From: Nitrospira sp.
GTDB lineage: Bacteria; Nitrospirota; Nitrospiria; Nitrospirales; Nitrospiraceae
DNA length: 64,000 nucleotides
NCBI GenBank assembly: GCA_020853775.1
Contig: JADYYH010000073.1
Coordinates: 47,568-111,567 of the forward strand
Reading direction: 5' to 3'
Each line of letters opens with the position of its first letter. The stretch's first letter is position 1. This document shows, piece after piece, positions 40,678-50,700 of the stretch. A program made the position numbers and the translations under genes. Under the pieces are notes generated by a model. That model saw nothing but the letters and a program-made list of their open reading frames with translations. It ran no database searches and had not been told where the DNA came from.

Positions 40678-40684
40678 CCTCCGC

Positions 40685-42430
40685 TTACTGCGGAAGCGCA
40701 TCGGCAAACTGCATGGCATGCAGGCGCTTATAAAGACCGCCCTTGCGCAATAACTCGTCATGCGTGCCGATTTCCGCGACCGTGCCACGATCGAGCACGA
40801 CAATACGATCGGCATTTTGAATGGTCGATAACCGATGTGCGACCACCAGCGTCGTCCGGTTTCGCATCAGGTTGGAGAGGGCCATCTGCACGATGCGCTC
40901 CGACTGCGTGTCCAGGGCCGAGGTCGCTTCATCCAGCACCAGAATCGGCGGATCGCGCAGAATCGCCCGGGCAATCGCCAGACGCTGGCGCTCCCCGCCC
41001 GACAGTTTGAGGCCGCGCTCTCCGATCAATGTGTCGTAGCCATCGGGCATGCGCGCGATAAAATCATGCGCATAGGCCAGTTGCGCCGCCCGCATCACAT
41101 CGTCGAGCGTTGCTCCCTGTCGCCCATAGCCGATGTTATTGCGGACCGTATCGTCGAACAGCACCACTTCCTGCGACACGATCCCGATCTGTCCGCGAAC
41201 CGACTGGAGGGTGCAGGTCCGGATATCCACGCCGTCGATCAAAATCTGCCCGCCGCTCGGGTCGTAAAATCTCGGCAGCAGACTTACCAACGTGGTCTTT
41301 CCACTTCCGCTGCTGCCCACGAGCGCAATAATCTCGCCCGCCCGTATCGTCAAATCGATGGCCTTCAGCGCCGGAGCTCCCTGCCCTTCATACTGGAAGG
41401 CGACCTGCCGGAATTCGAGGGAACGGGAAATCAACGGCAACTCCGTCTGTCCGCCACTCGCCACCTGCTCGGTTGGAAGATCCAGCACGTCGAAGACGCG
41501 CTCCGCGGCCGCCAGCGCCTGCTGCACTGTGTTGTTGGCGCCGGATAATCGCCGAATAGGCGTGTAGGCCATGAACATCGCCGCCAGGAAGGAGAAGAAG
41601 GCGCCGGGCGTCATTTCGTCGTGAATCACGAGATATCCGCCGTACCAGATGATTCCCGCCACTCCGAGCACGCCGATGACTTCCATATGCGAGGAGCCCA
41701 GGGATGAGACCTGGATCGCTTTCATCGTGGTATGGATGAAGGCGTCGTTGCTCTGACGGAACCGCTTGGCCTCGTCCTCCTCCCGGCCGAAGGATTTCAC
41801 CATCCGGATACCGGCCAGCGCCTCCTGGAGCGTGGAGGCCATATCTCCCATACGTTCTTGGCCGCGCGTGGCGAGCCCGCGCAACTTCTTTCCCATCCGC
41901 GCCATCGTGACCACAGACAGCGGCACCACGATCATGGACACCATGGCCAACTTCCAATTCTGGTAGATAATCACTCCGATCATCGCAAGAAAAGTCAGCC
42001 CCTGCTGAAATAAGTCTTTCAGGACGCCGGCCACGGCGTTGGCCATTTGATTCACATCGTTGATGACGCGCGAGACGAGCCGCCCTGACGTATTCGTATC
42101 GTGAAAGTGGACGGGCAAACGAACCAGTTTTGAAAAGAGCTGCTCCCTGATATCGCCGATCACCTGGTTGCCGACATAGTTCATCAGATAATTCTGGCCG
42201 TAGTTGAACACGCCCTTGAGCACGGCCACGGCTAGAATCGCGACAGGCAACACGAGGAGCAGGCTTTCGTCCTTGCTGATGAAGAGGCCGTCGAGGACCG
42301 GACGTACCAGCCAGGCATAGGCGGCGGACAGACCGGCGACGAGCAACGCGCAGACAAAGGCGGCTCCCAACCGGAATCGATAGGGGTTCAAATAGGCGAG
42401 CAGGCGAAGATAATGTTTCATGATCGGCAC
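40685..42430 (-). CDS. msbA: lipid A export ATP-binding/permease protein
   Basis: LVGSSGSGKTTLVSLLPRFYDPSGGQILIDGVDI (Walker A); LSGGERQRLAIARAILRDPPILVLDEATSALD; flanked by lipid A genes. Confidence 0.93.
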   Translation of the reverse strand: MPIMKHYLRLLAYLNPYRFRLGAAFVCALLVAGLSAAYAWLVRPVLDGLFISKDESLLLVLPVAILAVAVLKGVFNYGQNYLMNYVGNQVIGDIREQLFSKLVRLPVHFHDTNTSGRLVSRVINDVNQMANAVAGVLKDLFQQGLTFLAMIGVIIYQNWKLAMVSMIVVPLSVVTMARMGKKLRGLATRGQERMGDMASTLQEALAGIRMVKSFGREEDEAKRFRQSNDAFIHTTMKAIQVSSLGSSHMEVIGVLGVAGIIWYGGYLVIHDEMTPGAFFSFLAAMFMAYTPIRRLSGANNTVQQALAAAERVFDVLDLPTEQVASGGQTELPLISRSLEFRQVAFQYEGQGAPALKAIDLTIRAGEIIALVGSSGSGKTTLVSLLPRFYDPSGGQILIDGVDIRTCTLQSVRGQIGIVSQEVVLFDDTVRNNIGYGRQGATLDDVMRAAQLAYAHDFIARMPDGYDTLIGERGLKLSGGERQRLAIARAILRDPPILVLDEATSALDTQSERIVQMALSNLMRNRTTLVVAHRLSTIQNADRIVVLDRGTVAEIGTHDELLRKGGLYKRLHAMQFADALPQ

Positions 42431-43551
42431 TCAGCCAACACGGCTTCCGCTGCCCGCCGTGATGCCCCCGGTGTGCCTAACGCCTGGCGCACCGACAGCA
42501 GAGCGGCCCTCATCTCCGCATAGGCGCGAGGATCCGCCAACAGCCGCTCGGCCTCTTGGACCAATCGTTGCGGCGTGGCCTCGTCATGAATCAGCTCGGG
42601 CACAATGCCACGGCCCGCCACCAGATTCGCCAACCCAATCCAGGGCACCCGGATCAACAGGCGCGCCAACTGGTACGTGATCCAGGAGGAGGCGCGGTAA
42701 AACAAAATCATGGGCGTTCCCACCACCGCCGCCTGTAAGGTGGAGGTTCCCGATTTGACGACCAGCAGATCGGACGCGGCCATCACTTCACTGGCCTGGT
42801 TGCGAAAGACCTTGATAGACACCGGACTGCTTTTTAAGAGATCCGCAAGAAACTGATCCTGCACCGACGACGCTTGCGCGAGGATGAATTGCATGGCGGG
42901 GCGGCGTTCGGCGAGCTGCTTCACCGTCTCCAACAACAGCGGGACATGCTCGAGCAATTCGGCCTTGCGGCTGCCCGGAAACAGTCCGATGACCAGCCCG
43001 GCATCCGACAACCCGAATCGGCGGCGCAACGCCTCCCGATCATAGGATGGGGCGACTTCGTCGAGGATCGGATTCCCGACAAAGGTACAGCGCACGCCGG
43101 CGTTCTTGTAGAGCGGTTCCTCGAACGGCAGAATCGCGAGGACATGGTCGACCCGCTGCTGAATCCACCGCATCCGGCCCCGGCGCCAGGCCCAGACTTG
43201 AGGCGCAATGTAGTAAATCACTTTTAGGCCGCAGGCCCGGGCGACCCGCGCAAAATGGAAGTTGAGTCCGGGATTGTCGATCAACACGATGAGATCCCAG
43301 CGCTCTCTCTTGATCAACGTACGAATACGGGAAATCCTCTGGAGCATGGTCTTCACCGCCGAAAGACCGATGAGCCCCATCACATCCAATTGCGGGATAT
43401 CCTTCACGAGTTCCGCACCGGCCGCCCGCATGGATGCGCCGCCGATCCCCACAATCTGGAGTGACGGAGACAATTCCTTCAACGCCTTGACCAAATGGGC
43501 TCCGTGGAGATCGCCGGAGGCCTCTCCGGTCACGATTAAGATACGTGGCAT
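42418..43551 (-). CDS. lpxB: lipid-A-disaccharide synthase
   Basis: ILIVTGEASGDLHGAHLVKALKELSPSLQIVGIGGASMRAAGAELV...YYIAPQVWAWRRGRM. Confidence 0.95.
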   Translation of the reverse strand: MPRILIVTGEASGDLHGAHLVKALKELSPSLQIVGIGGASMRAAGAELVKDIPQLDVMGLIGLSAVKTMLQRISRIRTLIKRERWDLIVLIDNPGLNFHFARVARACGLKVIYYIAPQVWAWRRGRMRWIQQRVDHVLAILPFEEPLYKNAGVRCTFVGNPILDEVAPSYDREALRRRFGLSDAGLVIGLFPGSRKAELLEHVPLLLETVKQLAERRPAMQFILAQASSVQDQFLADLLKSSPVSIKVFRNQASEVMAASDLLVVKSGTSTLQAAVVGTPMILFYRASSWITYQLARLLIRVPWIGLANLVAGRGIVPELIHDEATPQRLVQEAERLLADPRAYAEMRAALLSVRQALGTPGASRRAAEAVLAECRS

Positions 43552-43590
43552 GTCACTCTACTCGGGCGGACCAACATGGGCATAGCCCTC

Positions 43591-44580
43591 CTAGAGATCG
43601 TCATGGCCGAATGCCGCGGCAGATACGTCGCCGACGGAATGGCGTTGCGTGAATTGACCGATGGCGTCCAACACCTGGGCGGCCAGGTTGAGCGCGGCCT
43701 CGCCGTCCTCGCCCGACACGATGGGGCGCGAGCCGGTCGCCACCGCGTGAACAAAGGCCTCCAGTTCCAATCGTAAGGGCTCCTCATCTCCCGCTTGGAA
43801 TGTTTCCACATCGATCGCCGGCCGGGGCCCAGTACCCTGCACGCGACGCGACACCATCGCCTGACGGGACTGAAAATCGATCGAGACATAGCGGTCGCGC
43901 TGAAAGAATCGCAACCGACGCATCTTATTGGTGGACACGCGACTCGCCGTCAGATTCGCCACGCATCCGCTCGCAAAGGCGATACGGGCATTGGCGATAT
44001 CGATATTGGATGAGAGCACGGGCACCCCGGCGGCGCGGACTTCTTCCACCGGGCCGGGATGAAACGACAGCACGAGATCCAGGTCGTGAATCATCAAATC
44101 CAGCACCACATCGACGTCGGTGCCCCGCTCGCCGAAGGCGCTCAGCCGATGGCCTTCGATGAAGGCCGGACGTTCAATGGAAGAACGCATGCGCTGCATG
44201 ATCGGGTTGAATCGCTCGCTATGGCCCACCTGCAGCAAGCACCCGTGCCGGGCGGCCAACTCGACCAGTTCGCGGGCCTCGGCCGAGGTCACGGCAATCG
44301 GTTTTTCAACCAGGACATGTTTGCCGGCTTCCAGGCAGGCCTTCGCCGCCCCGAAATGCGCGGAGGTCGGAGCGGCCACGCTGACGAGATCAACCTGCGT
44401 CAGCACCTCGGCGAGGTGCGTCCAGGCCTGCACGCCATGGCGGTCGGCGATCAGCCTGGCGCGGTCCGGTGACGCATCATACACACCGGCCAGCGTGACG
44501 CCAGGCAGCGTCGCGTAATGTCTTGCATGGTGCTGCCCGAGATGGCCGACGCCGATGACCCCGGCGCGAAGCGACGTCAT
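43591..44580 (-). CDS. Gfo/Idh/MocA family oxidoreductase in lipid A locus (candidate GnnA-like)
   Basis: RAGVIGVGHLGQHHARHYATLPGVTLAGVYDASPDRARLIADRHG; GKHVLVEKPIAVTSAEA; between lpxI and lpxB. Confidence 0.85.
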   Translation of the reverse strand: MTSLRAGVIGVGHLGQHHARHYATLPGVTLAGVYDASPDRARLIADRHGVQAWTHLAEVLTQVDLVSVAAPTSAHFGAAKACLEAGKHVLVEKPIAVTSAEARELVELAARHGCLLQVGHSERFNPIMQRMRSSIERPAFIEGHRLSAFGERGTDVDVVLDLMIHDLDLVLSFHPGPVEEVRAAGVPVLSSNIDIANARIAFASGCVANLTASRVSTNKMRRLRFFQRDRYVSIDFQSRQAMVSRRVQGTGPRPAIDVETFQAGDEEPLRLELEAFVHAVATGSRPIVSGEDGEAALNLAAQVLDAIGQFTQRHSVGDVSAAAFGHDDL

Positions 44581-44632
44581 CGCGCGCGCTCCCGTCTCAC
44601 GGCCCCAACCTCTCTATCCATGCCGGTTGGCC

Positions 44633-45475
44633 TCATGTCATTCCAACGATGGCGATACCGGCGCGGTTCGCCTTGGCAATCGTGTCGTCGCGATCTAAAA
44701 GAATGCCGCGTCCTGCCTCCAAGGCCAGCACCGACGCCTTGACGGTTTCCATCACTTCGATCGTACGCGGGCCGACGGCGGGAAGATCGAACCGGAGGTC
44801 CTGCTGGGGTTTGCAGCGCTTCACGACCACCGCGCCTCCGTGCGCTAATTCTCCGCCCCGGCGTATGGCTCCATCCGTGCCCTCGACGGCTTCGACCGCG
44901 ACGATCACGCGATCTTTCACCACCACGCACTGCCCGATATCCAACGCGCCGATCTGCTTACCCACATCCCAGCCGTAGCGGATGTCTTCCCATTCCTTCT
45001 TACTCGGCTCGCGCCTGGTCAGCGTGCCTGCTTCCACAAGAATCCCCTGCAGCCCGAAGGTCGACTCGCAGATCCGAATACCTTCCTGTTCGATTTCCTC
45101 CGCGACCCGCCGAAGAATGTCGTCATCCTTGAGATGAACCAGCTTGGCAGCCAGCGCCAAGGCGCGGAAGTCCGGACGGACCGTGCTAAAGACGTGCGTT
45201 TTTTTAATCCCGCCCAACATGACGGCCTGCTGCACGCCATCGCCTTTGAGCGCATCGATCAACTTGCCGAATTGCCCGATTTTGATCCAGTGGATGTTGT
45301 CGACGTGCCGAGCCAATTCCGGATCGGTTTCGCCTTCGTGCGCCACCGCAAAGACGGAGTACCCGAGGCGTTTCGCATTGTCGGCGAAGATGATCGGAAA
45401 CCGGCCGTTGCCCGCGATCAGTCCGATCCGCTGGCCCTCGGGAGTCTGACCGTCATGCCCTGCATGCCCGCCCAC
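44633..45475 (-). CDS. lpxI: UDP-2,3-diacylglucosamine diphosphatase LpxI (DUF1009)
   Basis: RIGLIAGNGRFPIIFADNAKRLGYSVFAVAHEGETDPEL...MLGGIKKTHVF; adjacent to lpxA. Confidence 0.92.
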   Translation of the reverse strand: MGGHAGHDGQTPEGQRIGLIAGNGRFPIIFADNAKRLGYSVFAVAHEGETDPELARHVDNIHWIKIGQFGKLIDALKGDGVQQAVMLGGIKKTHVFSTVRPDFRALALAAKLVHLKDDDILRRVAEEIEQEGIRICESTFGLQGILVEAGTLTRREPSKKEWEDIRYGWDVGKQIGALDIGQCVVVKDRVIVAVEAVEGTDGAIRRGGELAHGGAVVVKRCKPQQDLRFDLPAVGPRTIEVMETVKASVLALEAGRGILLDRDDTIAKANRAGIAIVGMT

Positions 45476-45480
45476 CTATG

Positions 45481-46293
45481 TTATTCCTCTTCACCTTCCT
45501 GGTCTTTGCCCACTGAGCGGCAAATACCCCGTTTCGTGCCCTGCATAAAGTCGGCGACCTGCATGACATCCTGGCTCGCACCGAACGTCTCCCGCGCCAG
45601 TTTGACGGCTTCCGCCACCCGATGGCCGGATCGAAAGAGCACCTCATAGGCCTTCTTCAGGGCCGCGATACGTTCGGCTGAAAATCCGTGCCGGCGCAGC
45701 CCGATCGAGTTCAAGCCGTACATGCGGGCACGATAGCCTCCGGCCGCCCGCATGAACGGCGGAAGGTCCTGGCCGAGCGCGCAACAGCCTCCGACCATCG
45801 CATACGCGCCGATGCGCACGAACTGGTGAATGCCGGAGAGCCCGCCGATAATGGCATGGTCGCCGATAGAAATATGCCCCGCCAGACTGGCCGCATTGGC
45901 CAAAATGAGATGATTGCCCAGATGGCAATCGTGCGCGACATGGACATAGGCCATCAAAAAATTGGAATGGCCCACGGTGGTCACGCCCCCGCCCTGCACG
46001 GTGGCCCGATTGACCGTGACATACTCGCGCAGAATATTATCGTGGCCGATCACAACCTTCGTCGGCTCGCCTTTGTACTGCATGTGTTGCGGCGGCCCGC
46101 CCACCGACACGAACGGATGCAGTTCGCACCGCTCCCCGATCTCGGTCCACCCGTCGATCGACACATGAGACAGGACGCGCGTCCCGGCACCGATGGTGAC
46201 GTGTTCACCGACGACGGAATACGCCCCGACCTCCACGTCATCTGCGAGCACCGCTTTCGGATGGATCACCGCGGTCGGATGAATCTTCACGCA
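45481..46293 (-). CDS. lpxA: acyl-ACP--UDP-N-acetylglucosamine O-acyltransferase
   Basis: KIHPTAVIHPKAVLADDVEVGAYSVVGEHVTIGAGTRV...YVTVNRATVQGGGVTTVGHSNFLMAYVHVAHDCHLG hexapeptide repeats. GTG start at 46293. Confidence 0.93.
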   Translation of the reverse strand, partial: CVKIHPTAVIHPKAVLADDVEVGAYSVVGEHVTIGAGTRVLSHVSIDGWTEIGERCELHPFVSVGGPPQHMQYKGEPTKVVIGHDNILREYVTVNRATVQGGGVTTVGHSNFLMAYVHVAHDCHLGNHLILANAASLAGHISIGDHAIIGGLSGIHQFVRIGAYAMVGGCCALGQDLPPFMRAAGGYRARMYGLNSIGLRRHGFSAERIAALKKAYEVLFRSGHRVAEAVKLARETFGASQDVMQVADFMQGTKRGICRSVGKDQEGEEE

Positions 46294-46389
46294 CACCTCC
46301 TCGCCCTCTGGCAAGCAGCCGCATCACCGGTCAGCATGGTCATCATCTCGCTGAACGGCGCATGTAAGCAGCCTGCGGTTCTCCTGAAC

Positions 46390-46411
46390 TCCCCGGCCGT
46401 CCGGCCGGGGA
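46390..46411. other. very strong intercistronic hairpin between fabZ and lpxA
   Basis: TCCCCGGCC-GTCC-GGCCGGGGA: 9-bp perfect stem with 4-nt loop; no flanking 3' T-run on the transcribed (minus) strand. Confidence 0.7.
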
Positions 46412-46424
46412 AAATCTGGTGCCT

Positions 46425-46889
46425 CTACCCCGCGGCCTTCTCGCCTGCCGACTTCTCGTCCATCACCATCGCCGTGACTTCGGCTTCACAGACCAATTCC
46501 GTTTCCACAAACGCCTTGCCCTGCATTTTCCAGAACGGGGCGCGCTTTTTGAGCACATCGACTTCCAAGCGCAGAATATCGCCGGGCACGACAGGCTTTC
46601 GGAACTTCGCCCCGTCGATTCCGGTCAGGTACACGACCGGACGCCCGACTGCGCCGAGCGATTTGAACGCGAGCACGCCGCCGACCTGGGCTAACGCTTC
46701 GAGGATCAGCACGCCCGGCATGACCGGACGCCCGGGGAAGTGCCCCTGAAAAAACGGCTCGTTGATGGTGACATTCTTGATGCCCACAATCCGGCGATCA
46801 GGATCGAGTTCGCGAATGCGATCGACCAGTAAAAACGGATACCGGTGGGGAAGGATCGATTGAATCTCAACGCTGTCCATCACTGACAT
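46425..46889 (-). CDS. fabZ: 3-hydroxyacyl-[ACP] dehydratase
   Basis: ILPHRYPFLLVDRIRELDPDRRIVGIKNVTINEPFFQGHFPGRPVMPGVLILEALAQVGG. Confidence 0.95.
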   Translation of the reverse strand: MSVMDSVEIQSILPHRYPFLLVDRIRELDPDRRIVGIKNVTINEPFFQGHFPGRPVMPGVLILEALAQVGGVLAFKSLGAVGRPVVYLTGIDGAKFRKPVVPGDILRLEVDVLKKRAPFWKMQGKAFVETELVCEAEVTAMVMDEKSAGEKAAG

Positions 46890-46931
46890 CAGCCCCGCCT
46901 CCTGTGTTGCGTAGACGATTACGGCACACGG

Positions 46932-47468
46932 CTACTTGTTCTGCCGATCGAATTCCTTGATGATGTGCTCCGTCAGATCGACCGACGGGTGACTGTAGAT
47001 CACAATCTTCACGGTCGTCTCGCTGCCCTTATCCAGAACAGCCGTGAAGCCTTCTTTCTGCGCGACCGCCGCCGCCGCGGCCTGAATCTTCTGGGCATAC
47101 TCCGCCACCATGCCGCGCTGCTTTTCCTGCACCTCACGATTGAAGTCCTGGATCCGGCGCTGATAGGCCTCCAGCTTCGTTCGGAAGTGCTCTTGCTTCT
47201 CCTTGCGCGCGTCTTCCGAGAGCGAGGCGTCCTGCATGCTCTTTTCCAGGTCCTTCAATTCCTGGTCGTCGGAATCGATGATCTTCTGGCGCGTCGTGGA
47301 ATAACTCTTCAGCTCCTCCAAGGCGCGTTTCCCGGCCACGCTCCGCTCGATGACTTGTTGCTGATCCATCATGGCCACCTTGATGTGATCTGCGGCCGCG
47401 ACCGGCTGCGCCCCCCAGACCACCAGGATGAGTAGAACACCGGCCGCGATCCAATGACGTACGTTCAT
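46932..47468 (-). CDS. OmpH/Skp family periplasmic chaperone
   Basis: Signal-like N-terminus; KVAMMDQQQVIERSVAGKRALEELKSYSTTRQKIIDSDDQELKDLEK coiled-coil. Confidence 0.85.
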   Translation of the reverse strand: MNVRHWIAAGVLLILVVWGAQPVAAADHIKVAMMDQQQVIERSVAGKRALEELKSYSTTRQKIIDSDDQELKDLEKSMQDASLSEDARKEKQEHFRTKLEAYQRRIQDFNREVQEKQRGMVAEYAQKIQAAAAAVAQKEGFTAVLDKGSETTVKIVIYSHPSVDLTEHIIKEFDRQNK

Positions 47469-47479
47469 GGATTCCCTCT

Positions 47480-48091
47480 CTATGGATACGTTTTGTTGAA
47501 TTCCTCAACCAACTGCGACGACACATCCACCGCCTCATCGAAATAGAGGGTGGGTCCTCCACGCCCGCGGTCGAAGATGGCCTGCAACTCCAGCCGCTTG
47601 GCCACCTTGGCGGACAGAGCTTCGATCTTATCCCGGAATGCGTCCAAGACTTCCTTCTGTTTGTCCTGCACTTCGCGGTTCAGATCGGTGACCTTCTGCT
47701 GATATTCAGCCATCCGGCGCCGGAACTGTTCTTCCCGCTCACGTTTGGCGGTCGCGCTGAGTACGCTGCCCTGCTTGACGAAGTCTTCTTCCATGCGGCG
47801 CAGTTCTTTCTCTTCCAGCTCGATCAGCGCCTGCCGGTTCTTGGCAAAGGAGGCGAGCATGTCCTTGGCTCGTTTCCCGGCGTTGGTTTCGCCGAGGATA
47901 CGCTGAGGATCCACCACACCGATGCGTGTGGACGTCGGCACCGTCGATGGATTCGACCGGCAGCCGCCGATCAGCAGTGTCACGGTCAGTAACACCAGGC
48001 AGAATGCATTCCAGCCGACTCCTCGCGCCCCTCTCCAGCCCGCCAGTCCACGCATGCGTCCGATTCCTTTCCCACACCCGCGCCGCATCAC
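47480..48091 (-). CDS. OmpH/Skp family periplasmic chaperone, second paralog (lipobox-like N-terminus)
   Basis: VTLLIGGCRSNPS lipobox-like; IGVVDPQRILGETNAGKRAKDMLASFAKNRQALIELEEKELRRMEEDFV. Confidence 0.85.
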   Translation of the reverse strand: MMRRGCGKGIGRMRGLAGWRGARGVGWNAFCLVLLTVTLLIGGCRSNPSTVPTSTRIGVVDPQRILGETNAGKRAKDMLASFAKNRQALIELEEKELRRMEEDFVKQGSVLSATAKREREEQFRRRMAEYQQKVTDLNREVQDKQKEVLDAFRDKIEALSAKVAKRLELQAIFDRGRGGPTLYFDEAVDVSSQLVEEFNKTYP

Positions 48092-48096
48092 CTGCC

Positions 48097-50421
48097 TCAG
48101 AACAACGATCCGATCGTAAACTCAAAGACGCCCATTCGCTCGGTCGGCCGAGGATCGAGGTTGATTCCGTAGGCCGCCCGTAAGGGCCCGAACGGAGAAA
48201 TCCATCGGGCCTCAAATCCCGCTGCGCTCCGCAATTTACTGAATTGCACCGGCTCGTTATCGTCGAATCCGTTTCCGTAATCGAAGAAGAACACGCCGTT
48301 CAACTTCGCCTCGGACGAAATCGTAAAGATAAAATCGTTGTTGATAATCAGCTGCTTGGCGGAGCCGAGGAGCGAGCCCGATGGCGTCACGGGGCCTGCC
48401 CGGCCGAACACGAATCCGCGCATGGTATTGATGCCTCCGACGAAGAACCGCTCGGTGAGGGGAATGGGCCGGCCCCCGATCCCCTCTGTCTGCCCGTACC
48501 GGACATGTACCGAGAACCGCGTGTCATAGACGAGCGGCGTGTACTTGATGACGTCGAAGTACACTTTATAGAAATGGTTCGTTCCGCCAAGCGCCGGGGT
48601 CCCATAGTCGGCACCGAGGCTCAAGCGCCATCCGGTGCGAGGATCCAGATAATAGTCCCGCGTGTCACGAAACAGCGACGTGCGGAATCCGGTCGACGAT
48701 TGCGTCCCGAGCTGGCGGCAAATCAGCGGGATCAGATCGGGGCACAACCCCTCCTGCGGATCGCTGTACTTGAGCTGCTCGCCGAAGAGACTGATGCTTC
48801 CATTCACATACTCCGACAACCATCGGCTCCAGGTGGCACTGGCTCCCGACTTGGATTCAAAGTAGGAGATATAGTTGGTCATCGACCGGTAAATATCCAG
48901 CTGAACGGCATTGTAAGAATCGTTCACGTAAGGATTCCGGAATGTCACGAGGCCCAACGAACGCTGCTGGCCCAATTGCCCACGGATACGGCCCAGCCAG
49001 CCGTTCCCGCCCAGGTTGCCTTCGGTGATATCTGCAATCGCCACCAGTTTATCGAGAGTGCTGAATCCGCCGCCGATGCTGAACTGGCCAGTGGGTTTCT
49101 CTTTGACCTTCACATTGAGGTCGACCTTATCGACATCGACCTGCTGAGGAAGAATTTCCACGGTTTCAAAAAAGTTGAGGTTGTTCAAGCGCTGAAAGCT
49201 GCGTTTCAAGGCCAGCGTATCGATGACATCCTGTTCATCCAAGCGCAGTTCCCGGCGCACGACATTGTCACGGGTTTTGTCGTTGCCGGTGACATGGATT
49301 TCGCGGATCCGCATCATCTCCCCCTCTTTGACATTGAGGGTGATGGTCGCAGTGCGCGCGTTGTTGTCCGGGGTCACGTTCGGGACGACATCCGCGAAGA
49401 CGTAGCCCTTCGCGCCATAGAGATCGGTAATGCGGGTGATTTCGCCGCGGATTTTGGCCCGTTGAAAGATTTCGCCCGGCCGGATCCCTATCCCTTCGCG
49501 CAACTCGTGGTCCTCGAAGACCGTGTTGCCGCGGAAGCCGACCTCCTGCACGATGAACGGTTCACCTTCGACGACCGAGTAGCTGATTTCGAACCATTTC
49601 TTATCGTCGCTCAGTTCCAGCGTGGGCTGGCTGATCTGCACATTCAGGTAGCCCTTATTCAGGTAGACTTCACGGATCCGCTCAATGTCGTTGCCCAGTT
49701 CCTCGCGCTTCAGGACGCCGGCGTCCGACAGCAAGGACGGCAGCTTCAGTTGCGTCACCAGGCCGTACCAGGGGATCCACTCGCGCGTGGCCGTCACTTT
49801 AAAGACTTCTTCCTTGGTCACCGCGCGCATGCCCTCGAAATTGATCCGACGGACTTTCGCCTTGGTGCCTTCCTTGATGAAATAGGTCAGCCGCTTGCGG
49901 TCCTCATCGACGGCTTGAATCACCGGAATGACCTGGCAATTGTAAAAGCCGTCTTCCTGGTAGGCGAGGCGGATCTTCTCCGCGCTCTCTTTCGCCTGCT
50001 GCTGGTCGAGAAAGGTTTGGCTTTTGATCGTGATCTTTTCCTTGAGCTTGTCGTCGCTCAATTCCTCGTTGCCGTCGAACACAATCTCGGTGATGAACGG
50101 TTTCTCGCGGACGATGAAGCCGACGGCGACACCGCCATCGGCCGACTCCGTTTCCACCTGCACATCCTCGAAATAGCCGGTACCGTAGAGAATCTTGACC
50201 TGTTCCCGGAGCGCGTCAGGAGTAAACCGATCGTTGGCCTTAAGGGTGAGACGCCCCTGGATCGCCTGCAGTTCAATACGTTTCTGACCACGGATGGCGA
50301 CGGAACTGACCAGCGGGGCACTGACTTGAGCTCGCACCCACTCCGCTTCGCCGATCGCGAACAGCGCTGCCAGGACGAGCACGAGAATCGGCACCCACCG
50401 CCTGCCTCCCGACTTGGTCAC
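48097..50421 (-). CDS. bamA: outer membrane protein assembly factor BamA
   Basis: POTRA repeats (VSSVAIRGQKRIELQAIQGRLTLKANDRFTPDALREQVKILYGTGYFEDVQVE) and C-terminal barrel VGGINTMRGFVFGRAGPVTP...FEFTIGSLF. Start uncertain (ORF opens at 50475). Confidence 0.95.
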   Translation of the reverse strand: MTKSGGRRWVPILVLVLAALFAIGEAEWVRAQVSAPLVSSVAIRGQKRIELQAIQGRLTLKANDRFTPDALREQVKILYGTGYFEDVQVETESADGGVAVGFIVREKPFITEIVFDGNEELSDDKLKEKITIKSQTFLDQQQAKESAEKIRLAYQEDGFYNCQVIPVIQAVDEDRKRLTYFIKEGTKAKVRRINFEGMRAVTKEEVFKVTATREWIPWYGLVTQLKLPSLLSDAGVLKREELGNDIERIREVYLNKGYLNVQISQPTLELSDDKKWFEISYSVVEGEPFIVQEVGFRGNTVFEDHELREGIGIRPGEIFQRAKIRGEITRITDLYGAKGYVFADVVPNVTPDNNARTATITLNVKEGEMMRIREIHVTGNDKTRDNVVRRELRLDEQDVIDTLALKRSFQRLNNLNFFETVEILPQQVDVDKVDLNVKVKEKPTGQFSIGGGFSTLDKLVAIADITEGNLGGNGWLGRIRGQLGQQRSLGLVTFRNPYVNDSYNAVQLDIYRSMTNYISYFESKSGASATWSRWLSEYVNGSISLFGEQLKYSDPQEGLCPDLIPLICRQLGTQSSTGFRTSLFRDTRDYYLDPRTGWRLSLGADYGTPALGGTNHFYKVYFDVIKYTPLVYDTRFSVHVRYGQTEGIGGRPIPLTERFFVGGINTMRGFVFGRAGPVTPSGSLLGSAKQLIINNDFIFTISSEAKLNGVFFFDYGNGFDDNEPVQFSKLRSAAGFEARWISPFGPLRAAYGINLDPRPTERMGVFEFTIGSLF

Positions 50422-50700
50422 CACAATCCTTCCGTACCGTCTGGGAGAGCAAGCACTGGTTCTTTCGACCCTCAAGATAAGAAATCGTCACATTCCATGC
50501 CGCGTTGCTTGCCACAAACCGATGGTCGGGCGAAGGGACGCGAACTGTCGCCATAAGAGTCACCGATGCGCCGCGTTCATTGCAGCACCACCGCACGTCT
50601 GCAGAAAAACTCTCGGATTATATTGACCACATTTTTCAATGTAAAGGAGTTTCCCCGCACAGCGGCGCGCCGGCAGCGATCGAAAAGAGCCGACGAAATC

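Noticed and set aside
48244-50556. 770-aa plus-strand ORF opposite bamA
   Set aside because: Complete antisense overlap of a confidently identified bamA; composition is the complement of BamA codons in a GC-rich genome; no recognisable domain.
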